Assembly (NCBI GenBank): GCA_022818135.1
Contig: JAFMSR010000017.1
Span: 38,610,392-38,674,391, forward strand
Length of the DNA stretch: 64,000 nucleotides
Direction: 5' to 3'
DNA from: Saxidomus purpurata
Taxonomy: Eukaryota > Mollusca > Bivalvia > Venerida > Veneridae
In this document: one piece after another, positions 15,201 to 28,000 of the stretch
Numbering within the stretch: position 1 is the first letter of the stretch
Layout of the letters: each line of letters begins with the position of its first letter
Translations under genes and position numbers: made by a program
Notes under the pieces: generated by a model
The model's database searches: none
Told to the model about the DNA's origin: nothing
Seen by the model: only the letters and a program-made list of their open reading frames with translations

Positions 15201-18200
15201 GTAATACTGTGGATGAATCACAGGACCTGCAACACAAAACAATGTAAATGACTTCCCTATTACAAGGAGTACTCCCTCATAATTAATAATACAGTTATTT
15301 TCCCAATATTGCAACTTGTCATTCCTTTAACAGAATTCTGCTTTAATTACTGTTGCTTTACAAATTTATTGTAAGGCAAATGCCAGGATTCAAACCTGTA
15401 CCTCATAGTGACATTGCCTAGCAACACAAAATAACGCCTTGTACCACTACGTTACCACAACTTAGCTTTATAAAGTTCCTTAACTTTATTAAAACAATAA
15501 AGGATGATCTAATGAATTTATAAGATAAAACAAAAGCCAACAACATGTTCAAACAAGAGAAAGCTTATTGGTTGAATTTTAATCACAAATTTAGGTAACA
15601 AGTGCTCCTTATCAAACCAAACTTTGTACACTTTTTCTTGGTGCATAATTCTCTCAAGTCTAAACTTGTGTTAGGGATGAACTAACTTAAGCAGTCACCT
15701 AGACAATGAATACAGTTATATTCAGATATTCTAAGACACCCACACCTGTATAATGCTGCCACTTCCTTCAGAGGCCATTTTTTTGTGCCTCTGGCTGGCT
15801 GTTCAACACCAAGGACTTAAGCACCGGTTCCCATCAGTACAAGAAGCTGGGAACCATGCATGAGAAGGATGAAGCTAAGCAAAGCAAGCCCATATACTAT
15901 CTATAAGCTTAAGCACTCTATACAAACCCAAAGCTTTACATAGTAAGCTCAAAGCTTTAAATATTAAAGTCAGTTTTATATAATTATGAAGCAAATTCAA
16001 GCCAAATACATTACAAAATGCTGTAATTCAAAGTTAAAGCAAAAATGTTCATATAGCTGAAACAGATAATTATCTACTGACTAAAAAGTAAGGTTGGTTC
16101 TTGGTTCTATTAACCCTGGCTTGTCCATTTTTCAGTTTGGAAAGTACCATGAACTTCTCAAAGGGTTGCTTGTAAAAAAATTTACTTCCTGAACAGGCAA
16201 CTGAACACATCAAGATAATATTTTCTGGATGAGCAGGCTGATCATAATCTACAGACCTCAAGTTTTTCCATTCAAGACATCTGATCCTGTATTAGAGCTC
16301 TTTTGATTTAGCATTACCAGTTTTGCAATATTTAGTATCCCCTGAATTATGTTCAAAGTTTTGCTATATTAAGTAGCCCCCTGAATTATGTTCAGCTTTG
16401 CTATATTTAGTAGCCCCCTGAGTTATGTAGCCCGCTTTGCTATATTTAGAATCCCCCTGAATTATGTTCAGCTTTGCTATATTTAGTAGCCCCCTGAATT
16501 ATGTAGCACACTTTGCTATATTTAGTAGCCCCCTGAATTATGTAGCCCACTTTGCTATATTTAGTAGCTCTTTGAAATATGTAGCCCACTTTCCTATATT
16601 TAGTAGCCCCCTGAATTGTGCAGCCTGCTTTGCTATATTTAGTAGCTACCTGAATAATGTAGCCAGCTTTGCTATATTTAGTAGCCCCCTGAATTACGTA
16701 GCCAGTTTTGCTTTATTTAGCAGCCCCCCTAATTATGTAGCCCGCTTTGCTATATTTAGTAGCCCTCCTGAATTGCGTAGCCAGTTTTACTTTATTTAGC
16801 AGCCCCCTAATTATGTAGCCTGTTTTGCTATATGTATTAGCCCCCTTAATTATGTTCAGTTTTGCTATATTTAGCAGCCCCCTAATTATGTAGCCCACTT
16901 TGCTATATTTAGTAGCCCCCTGAATTGTGTAGCCAGCTTTGCTATATTTAGCTGCCCCCTGAATTATGAAGCCAGCTTTGCTATATTTAGCTGCCCCCTG
17001 AATTATGAAGCCAGCTTTGCTATATTTAGTAGCCTCCTGAATTGTGTAGCCCACTTTGCTATATTTAGTAGCCCCCTGAATTATGTAGCCAGTTTTGCTA
17101 TATTTAGCAGCCCCCTGAATTGTGTAGCCCACTTTGCTATATTTAGCAACCCCCTGAATTGTGTAGCCAGATTTGCTATATTTAGCAGCCCCCTGAATTA
17201 TGTAGCCCGCTTGGCTATATTTAGTAGCCCCCTGAATTATGTAGCCAGCTTTGCTATATTTAGCAGCCCCCTAAATTATGTAGCCTGTTTTGCTATATGC
17301 ATTAGCCCCCTTAATTATGTTCAGTTTTGCTATATTTAGCAGCCCCCTAATTATGTAGCCAGTTTTGCTATATTTAGAAGGCCCCCTGAATTATGTAGCC
17401 AGTTTTGCTATATCAAGTAGCCCCCTGAATTATGTAGCCAGTTTTGCTATATCAAGTAGCCCCCTGAATTATGTAGCCAGTTTTGCTATATTAAGTAGCC
17501 CCCTGAATTATGTAGCCAGCTTTGCTATATTTAGTAGCTCCCTGAATTAGTAGCCAGTTTTGCTACATTTAGTAAAAATAGTTGCCCATCATAGCTTTGC
17601 TTGTTTGTCAGTTGAACAAAAGATTAAATACAGCTTTGTAGAACTTGTACTAAGCAGCCATTATATATGCCAACTGTTTATCAATTTGATTTCAAACACA
17701 TGATGTAGTAGTAAATATTGGCATTAAAGAAAATCAAATTTTGTTCCCTTTCTGTTGTTTGTATTCATGTTAGAATCAAACTAGAGCTATCACTAAATGT
17801 GATTAATACCCCCAAAAGACTGCTTTATAAACTGAGAAAGTTCGTAGTAACAGAATACCTTGCAAACAAACTAAAAAGAGATAATGTTCTTGGCAATAAC
17901 TCTGTAATTTGTCAAGATAGAGTTATGGTTCTTGTACATTGCACTTCCTCTCATTGTGCTTGACCATTTTATGAAGTTGTATTGAATTCCAACCAGAAGT
18001 TTTTGAAGAATGCTCCGGACAAGGAAAAGTAACAAAGGGCAATAACTCTGTAATGAGTCAAGATTGAGTGATGGTTCCTGTGCCCTGCACTTTCCTCTCA
18101 TTGTGCTTGACCATTGTATGAGTTGTATTGAATTCCAATAGTACTTTTGTATTTATCGAATGAAAAAAAGAGAAGGAAAAGGCAATAAAGGGCAATAACT

Positions 18201-18969
18201 CTGTAATGAGTCAAGATGGAGTTATGGTTCTTGTGCACTGCACTTCCTCTCAATGTACTTGACCATTGTATGAGGTTATATTGAATTCCAACCAGTGGTT
18301 TTCAAGTAATGCTCTGGAGAAGAAAAAATAACAAAGGGCAATAACTCTGAAAATACTCTATATAGAGTTATGGTTCTTGTACACTGCACTTCCTCTCATT
18401 GTGCTTCATCATTGTATGAAATTGTATTGAATTCCAACCAGTAGTTTTCAAGTTATGCTCCGAACAAGGAAAAGCAACAAAGGGCTATAACTCTGTAATT
18501 AGTCAAGATGGAGTTATGGTTCTTCTGCACTGCACTTCCTCTCAATGTGGTTGACCATTGTATGAAGTTGTATTGAATTCCAACCAGTAGTTTTCAAGTT
18601 ATGCTCCGACAAGGAAAAGTAACAAAGGGCAATAACTCTGTAATTAGTCAAGATGGAGTTATAGTTCTTGTGCACTGCACTTCCTCTCAATGTGCTTGAC
18701 CATTGTATGAAGTTGTATTGAATTCCAACCAGTAGTTTTCAAGTTATACCCCGGACAAGGAAAAGTAACAAAGGGCAATAACTCTGTAATTAGTCAAGAT
18801 GGAGTTATAGTTCTTGTGCACTGCACTTCCTCTCAATGTGCTTGACCATTGTATGAAGTTGTATTGAATTCCAACAAGTAGTTTTTAAGTTATGCCGGAC
18901 AAGGAAAATGCAACAGACCCCCCAACCAACAACCCCCCGGGGGCCCCCACAATACCCCCCTAAACTTGC

Positions 18970-19006
<37 letters not shown>

Positions 19007-22000
19007 TTTTGGGGGTATAAATATCCATTTACACATTGTTTATAGATAAATAGATCACTCCTGACACTTAGATGTAGCCACTTGGCCATACTGCCATGTG
19101 CATCACACTCCATCTAGTTTATTGACAGATCAACAATGCTTCAAAAGATTGTATTTCTTAAATGAACAGACTTTTTAAGTATTCCCTTGCTTAGTTACTG
19201 CTTACAGCCTCCAAAGACTCTACACAGCTCGAGAACTATTTGCTTATTTTTTTTACTTGCATCATCCGATACACAACATGACCACTAAAATGAAGTAAAA
19301 TCTTTTCAAAAGTACGCATCTGCTTTCAGGAGCCCTTCATACACTGCATACAACTGACGCATTAAAGGCACATTTTAAAGGCAACTGGGTATCTGTAACT
19401 TTCCATGGTAACGCACATGTGTTAAAAGCCTTTTATGTAAATAAACAGGATCAAACTTTCTACAAAGCACAAGATATATTATCTGGTTACACTGATACAA
19501 TTATAAATATCTGTATGACAAACACTACTGCACAGCTCAGCTCCTTAGTAACAACCTGAACCCAGACCCTGCTAAATTTCTAAAATGGTTTAGTCTATGT
19601 CTCAAATCTGGGCCGTTCCATTCATTGTTCAGAGGGGTGCTCAATGAAATTTTATTGACTGAACCATTATCAGACAGATTATGATCTACACTTGTCACAG
19701 GGGCAGAAGAATGTGCCGCCACAAGGATAGTCTATACTAATTTATTTATTCTTGATTGCGAAACAAGTTCTTACAACTTTAATTAATTAATTAATTGCTC
19801 TTGAGACTCATTCCTGATGGACTCAACCTCGAAGAGAGAGAGAGGCAATGTGGAATTATTTGTGTCTTGCCTAATGACACTACTGACATGGTGATGGTAG
19901 GGATCGAACCCGGGGCCCTTCGATCCTGAGGCGAACGCGCTACTACTGCACCAGGACGGCTCCTCAATGGTAAGGAGTTAATTGTGTATTACAGCTTAAG
20001 AGTTCCCACAATGCAAGAGCTGAACTGTGCCGTCTGCTACAGGATCTACATGTTGTGATTCCAATAAGCTCCAGGTTGCGCTTTACCAACAGCTTGCCAA
20101 TTTTTTTTTTCTTTAGTACTTTAAAGTTTTGCAGTGTTTTTTAATTTCAAACACTGTAAATCCAATGGTAAAACAGTACAAAAGAGATGTTTTTTTACAC
20201 CCAAGTGTTTATTGAAATCGTCTCCTACTGAGCGTGAAAGCTCACTATGGCAACATTGAAATCACCTGACCTGCTAGCTGTATGCCGACCGTGTATGGGT
20301 CCTGGCTTAGCACGTATGGTGTCGGAGTTATCGCGCCATTCATTCCTACAGACAAGGAGAAACAAAGTGGCAAAATAAACGTACACTGTAAGCCATGCAC
20401 TCAGAAAAATTAAAACTGTAAATCAGGGAATATTTGCAAAATCCACACACACACATATATATATATAACGTAAGCTATCAAAATGTGATGTACTGAGACA
20501 CAGTGTTGGACTGGATGCTAAACACAGGAAGGTAAAAGGTTACGTACAATTCGCTAGGTAAATGATCCATTTTCTCGATCTTTCGAGAAAGGAATGTGCA
20601 AGTGTTTATAGGCAGTCACCTAAGAATTTTTTCATGTTTTTCTTTGTTTTTTTTTTTCAAAAAAGGGGCATTTTCGGACATATAATTTCTTCAGAATCTT
20701 TAAATAGTCTACAAATTTTGCCAAGTTCTAACAAATTTTGCAAAGTTTTATGTTCCACACATTTTCAACAAAACCAATGGGTAATATATGACAACATTTT
20801 CTTGAACTATCACAAATATAGCCCTGATAAACAGCAAGTTATGGTAAAATAAGTAAGTTCAAAGAAAAAAAACATCAATTCATGCAACACTGATGGATTA
20901 TTGCAAATAAATCCTACTTTGCTGTTTTACATTTACATCCGGGTTTTATTTTTTTAAAAGGGAAATCATTCTTTTAAATTATTAGTCAAAAAGAGCTTAA
21001 CATTTTTCTCTTTCCGAATTATCCATCACTATTTAGATACCATAGTCATTCTATCTAAAATGACAAATCTCTATTATTTTGGCGTGAACTTGTCTATTTT
21101 TCAAACTTAGACAGTACTATTTCCTGTTCCCAGGGCTGGCGTTTGCTAAAAAAAAAAAAAAGCTAACAGTTGAGTGCAAACAGTTGTAATTCCATTGTTT
21201 ACATGCTTTTTGCACTCAACCTTTTGTTTTTCCAGGTTGCAAGTTATATACACGCGCAGACTGACCGTTCTCTATACTAGCTTAAATTTTCCAGCTGGGG
21301 TCAAAGCATCTAAAATACCACCAAATTATGCCAACAGGAGGACTATAGGAAATCTGCTGCTCACCGGGGTTCATACCTGAAATTTTACTACTTACACAGA
21401 AAATGAAGGTTTGTTTAGTTTAGATATACTAATTTATTTTAGCTCGATTGTGAAGAAAGCTTGTAGCTTATCGAGTCACTCTCGAGTCCACTTCCTGGAA
21501 TAACTAGTACTGGTGTCAAATGAGGAGGTATGGTCGTGACCCCATTGGGGCTCGAACCTGCAACCTCCGGGATGAGCGGCAGACACCTTAACCTCTACAC
21601 CACCGCTCCGGACATAACCCATGTTTGTGAAGTTACAAAATGTACCTCTCTGAATCTCTTTTTAAGCCCTTAAACAAGAGGCATGGTCAACTACAGCCAG
21701 CCCTGCAAAGCTCGGTTGACCAATTTTGACCAGACCTTACATTTTTAACCAAATCAAGAAATATGCATAGATTCCTCTCTCCTCTCCAGTTCAATTATTC
21801 GTTTTGCTTTAAAATACTCGAAGCAAAACTGGAGAAACGGATGGATGGTACAGACATGTCAAGGTCACAACATTGGCTTCACCCAATCTTTTCAGCCCTA
21901 AAGATCTAAAGAAAAAAGCTTTTCATCTAAATTACTAATGTAAGGATGTTCAACAGCACTGAAGGTAGAAAAAATTCTAACAATTATTCCAGCATTTTAT

Positions 22001-25000
22001 CATTTTCAACAATTGCTTAAAACAGTAATTTCTAAAGCCACTACCAGCCAAATCAAAGGTAATCTGCCTTGTGACAAAAATGATAAGTAACACGTTTGTA
22101 TGATGGGATCTTGGGATTTCACCACAACTTTAGGTTAGAAGTGACGAGTTTAGAAACAATATTCTAGAGAAAAGATCTGATTAAAAGTTTCATCATATAG
22201 GGTTTCATAACAGAAATGCAATAGGCTAGACTTAAATGATGTCAAAATACATGGTCTCAAGCGCGATATAAAGAAAGGCAAATGGGTGTCGGATATCCAA
22301 ACAATTAGAAATGCAATACTATCCCATACCCGTCTTTCTTTAAATGTAACAATCTATCCACTCCCCTCAGTTAAAATGAAATGATCAGCTCAGTTCACTC
22401 CATCCCCCACCCTCTCAAATACAATTATCTGTCCACTCTAGCACCCTGTCTTCTGACCAAAATCATACAGACTTATAGATCTACCGGAGTTTCAGTCAAT
22501 TTTGCCCACTGCCACCTAGTGCCAAACAACTGCCCTATTCTACAAAGCTTTATCGAGATTTACCATTAGAAAAGCCTACTGAATGTCCAAAACAAGAAAT
22601 AACACACAGGTTGCAGCTTTTACGACATGGTCTAGCGCAAGACCTTTCTAGTTCGTTTACTCAGGAACGCATATTCAATTAGTCTTTTTTGGCCAGATCT
22701 TTTCTTCTAGAATATGCAAGGGAGGTTTACAACAGTGAAATGTAATCCTTGGTCTCACCTAGCTGTTGTTGCTGTGTTGCTAATGCGTACTGTTGCTGTG
22801 TTAACACCGCTATTGGCTGCTGCTGCTGCTGCTGTTGGCGCATCTGAAATCAGACAATAGATCTTTCTTGCGTGTTTAAATGTCGTGTTTTAACAGGGTT
22901 TCAATTAGTTACTGACCGGCCGTTTACTTCATCAACTGGTACATGTACTGGGCCTGTATCCTTCTGCAGAAACAGCAAACTTTCTAACACAAAGACAGAC
23001 AGCTTGAATGGCAAAATACAGCAATTGCTTTCTTTCAAGTATATTCCCAAAAGATGTATACTTTTTATCTGTTACACAAATTCTTTTAAGACTTTTAAGC
23101 TTGCTGATGAAACCACAATAGTTTATAAGACAGAACTCTCTAAACAACCATACAGTTTTCTTGTGGCAACAGTTTGATGGAAGTTCTCACCTCCCACATG
23201 CAAATCTAATGTTAAATTCATTTCTAAACAGGAATATTGAACAACTCTAATAATTCAATCACTGCTGGGTGAAAACTGATTCTGTATTTACCGTTAGCGT
23301 AGATCATGATCTGCACAATTCACTAATCAGTTCAGTAACTTCAGTTAGCAAATTTTACGTTGTTTATTTCTCATGTCATGGTAAATTTTAGAATTAGTAC
23401 CTGGATTGGTGAAAGGGTACTGTTAATGAAAATGACAATTCTTGGGCCTTTGAAACATCTGCCATTAGGCCCCTAATAACTTAAAACAACAAAGCAGAAA
23501 GTATTTTTACAAACCTGTTGTTGATAATCTAGATTAAAGTTGGGACTATCCATGGAGGGTACCTGCCCAAGTTGGCCATTATAATCAAACTGTGATGGAT
23601 CAATACCCATTGGATCATTGATACCCAGCTGGGAAGGGTCGAGCTGGAAACCAGCCATCTGCTGCTGAATCAAGTTCTGTTGCTGCTCGAGGAAATCTCC
23701 ACCATCTTGTTTCATTTGTGGCTGTTTATCTTCAAGTGTCGGCGAATTCTGGTGACTTCCTGTACGTCTTCTGAATAAATTTTATTTTCACCTTTTTTAT
23801 TGTTGTTGTTGCAGAAGTTTAACACCCGTTTCAACAGTATTACGATCATTTTTACAGGCATGCAGTTTACCTATATACCATCGTTCCTGGTAAAGACCAG
23901 TACTAGATCCCTATCATCTGTAACAAACTGCCAACTTTCCAACATACATAGACATGTTGGTGGTTTGAAGTCAAATCAGTGATTTGAAGTCAGGGACTCC
24001 CAAGCACTTGACCATGAAGGCAGACACATTTTTATTACTTGCTGTATTTATGTAACTTCATGTATAAAGATCTATGATAACAAGCACAATCATTTGATAG
24101 CAGATTCATTATTTTGACACAAAACTGGGTAAGTTTTGCCTCTCATATAATGTCTTTTTTAAGCTGCATAACCATATGAATTATTTTTAAGAAAATAATC
24201 ACACCGATTCACATCCAAAAATTCTTAGTTTTTAAGATTCTTAAAATTACATATAATCTATCTACAAATATGAAACGAACCTCCCTGGCAAAAAACCCAA
24301 CATCTTTGCATTTGCGCTGACAGTAAAGGCATATAAACAAATATTTCAATACACAAATTATTTTTTTCTACTTGGATAGTCACTCCAGTTTCATTTAGAC
24401 ACAAACAGCACAGTTCTAGATCCGACTGGTCATGGGAACCTTAGTCTGACCTGAATTCAAACTCGCCTTGAAACCAGACTGTTGGTTTTTGTACAACATG
24501 GCTAAGAATTATAAGAAAATTTCTCATCTGTAAACACCTGTCATAGTTGTTTTCGACATACCCATAAACCCCTGGGTCTTCTTTAATTCCATTCTGCAGA
24601 ATGCCCCCATTTGGCTGAAGAGTCTCCTGTCCATCATTTGGCCCCTCTTCTCCCTTTTCAAATGGTGAAGGGGTCTTATCTTTATCCATGTCTTTCCCGT
24701 CCTTCTTCAAGTTATGCATCTGCAAGATTTACAGAAATATTAAGACTGTAGCAAATGATTTGTTGTCAAAGTTGTATAGAAAATGAAACATATATTTTAC
24801 TTTGAACAAATACCAATTGTCTTCTCTATGCTGTCATGTTTACACATGTAAATGTGTACAAGAAGTTGTTCTGATTACACCAAGTAAACATTTACACATC
24901 TGAGGGTCCAGGTAAACAATTTCAACACTGGAAAATGGTTTCATTCTATTTCATTTGAGGTAAGTCACCAAATCCAATAACATTTATATGGGTATTTTTA

Positions 25001-28000
25001 GTGATTTCATTCTAGGTGTGTCCAGCAGTTTCTGCAACTGCGAGTTAGTCATTTATCGAACTACCATCAAAGGGACCTAATTACTGAAATGGGATTCATC
25101 CAAATTGCAAAAATCAGCCTATTTTTCTTATATTTTGAACTTCACTGGTCTGAAAGACTTGGAACTCCATTAAGTTAAATAACTTCATGCATAATTCCAC
25201 TGACTAAAACACAATTTTCACTGGTCTTGGACCACTGATAATTTCCATGACTCGTGTGTTTTCATGGTTTTTTTTCCCAACATGGTTGTCAAAACATTCC
25301 TTTAACATCACACTTTTAAACAATCTCCATAAAAAATCTTTCAATGTATTAACAATATGCAAGTGCTTACATTATATGGATTATTAAGGCCGTGTCTCAT
25401 CGCAATGGTCTTGTTCCCTGCAACACTTGGCGAGCCTCCTCCGAGCACATACTCCACCATATTTACACCGAGTGACGCACCGCCTGGTTCTGCACGAGAT
25501 GAGAGCATGTTAGGATTGTCGAAGTTTGGCACAAGTGGGGTACCTGGAAAGCTGCCCGGGCGCCGATGCATGCTGGGCAAGAAGGTCCCCTGGGCCGCCT
25601 GTGTAACATGTGGGTCTACAATCGATACATACACTTCTGTAACTTTGTAATTTCTTAAAGTTACGCCTCGATTTAAACTCACATTCAAGCTCAGAGTGTA
25701 ACCCTAGTTCTCCATTACATGCAAGCACAGAGTTTTCTTTCTTACATTTAAGCTATTTTGTATTCTCCTTTAAATAGTTGAACTATGAAGCATATAATAG
25801 TATCTGATCTTTTTTTCCCCATACTTTACTGTACTTATTTTTGTTTTCAGTTAGAAAGTCAGTGAAGCACATCTGCACGAGTGCACAACTAACAATTTAT
25901 ACCTATTGTCCTTGTTACTGTCACAAAGTGAATATTTTAACTAAAATTGCTAGTTAATGCAGAAATGCTTATTAATGTTCACGAGCTATACAAAATTAGA
26001 TCACAGGCAAAGCTCATCTCTTTTGGCATATGATCTGAACATTTCAACTTCCGAAACCCTTCTAAACTTGGATCTAAAATAATGCTGTATAAATCAATTC
26101 TTAAATGAAAATGCAAGCAGACGGTAACACTAAGTCCATACACCCACTCTTATGTCCGAAGTGTGTCGATATTGAATGGTTTGAAGGCTAAAGCACTTTG
26201 TACAATCTTGCCTACAATATCATGCTTTCAGAAGGGAATTAATTTGCAATGAAACATTCCAAAACACAAAGAGAAAGGAGTGTTAGATATTTAAGTCACT
26301 GAAATAGTACACAATATTGTAACTTGAATTTTAGGCGTAGAGAAAGTTGTTCATCTATAACTGCTATCCTGGAGACAAAGTGTTGTGGATATTTTTAGTT
26401 TTGCATAGATCTTGTACATTATTGCCCTTTAAAAACCACACTAGCCCCTTTCCTAAAGCAAGATGCTGAACTATGTCCACCTGCTGGTAGCAGCAGTGGA
26501 ATTTACACTTTCCCCTATATTTTCTGTTACTTTTGACCCTAAACAGTACGTCTTGCATATATATTGGTGTTGATTTGTACAGTTCTATGGAAAAACAAAA
26601 ACATCAATTGAAGCAAGACAGGATACATATTTTCTTTAGAACATGTAACCATGAACACCAATATATATTTAGGTGGGCAGCTTTACTCGTCATCCAATGA
26701 AAACACTTTGTTTCTTCCATTTTATTGAATGAAAATGACATACTATAAATCACACACGCTGCTTTTAACATAGCAAACTTACTTGTTTAGTACAGGTTTT
26801 TCGTGATCCTATAGAATTCAGAATGCAAAACTAAGAGAATAACATTCTTTGTATTGGATGACAAAGCTGCCCACATATGAGAGAGGAGACGACAGTTCAA
26901 ACTACAGTCAAACTTGTACCACCTCCGAATAAAACCACCTGCAAACAAAGACCATATTTGTAGCTTCTCAACAGTGGTCTTTGTTCACAGGTTTGACTGT
27001 ACATGATACCAACATACACTACAGAAACTGAGACAAACGTGGTGCACGACAAGAAAAAGAAAAGGCGTGTAGTTTCAGCAAAGGGAAGCAATAATAACTA
27101 TTTCAAATAAAACACAACAGACCCACACTGTTACACAAGCTTCACTTAAACATTTCAAAAACTGTATAAGTATTATACAAATGTGTATGCTTTTCGACTG
27201 ATCATGAACAGGTATGAATTTTCTGGACCAATTCATTTGAATTTTGGTAAGATAGCTTTATTGATCCGATGGTCGCACACAAAAATGATTGTGAAACACA
27301 CAGTGAGACACAAATTGTTTATAAATATGCTTACAAGACTAATGCATACATGTTTTTCTCTTATACAAACAATTGTTTTTGTTTTCTTTAGAATGACCAG
27401 AAAGTTCATACACTAGTTGACATTCAATCCAAAAGCACAATCAACATTTAAACGAAAGTCCTTTAATTAAGTATGTTTCAGCTACCTAAAATACCTATGC
27501 AAATGTTTTCAAGTGATATTAAACAAAGCTGATGTTGGAACACTTCAAGTGATATTTAATAAATAAAGTAAAATTTCTGCTGAACATATTAGATTAGATG
27601 GGAGTGTAATCCAAAGCTCCTTTTACCGGCAATGAAAACTGGAAAAGTGGTTTCAGGCTTCTGTAACCTTTTACCTAACCTCGCCATCATGCCAGTTGAT
27701 ATATTTAACTGTTCCATTTTAGGTCTGTATAAAACTGTTCATGCACTTATCAAATTTTATAGAATTTAGTGTTCCATTAAAAGTAAACTACATCAAAATA
27801 ATAGCCGAAGGTCTGCTTTACTGTAAAACCTTTACAAGTAACCCGCTACCAGTATTAAAATGCTTAAATTACCAAATAAAGCAAGGATTTTAGGAAAGCA
27901 CATGTCACAATAAAGGATTCACACCACTCACCAGACTGTGGCGCCGGATTCCATCCACTATCATCCCGAGGTCTGTTCCAGGGATTGTTTTGGTACATAT

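Noticed and set aside
19890..21615. Functional tRNA genes at 19.9 and 21.5 kb
   Set aside because: A and B boxes are present, but the sequence continues into a shared SINE body and I see no clean cloverleaf with acceptor stem; better read as SINE heads.
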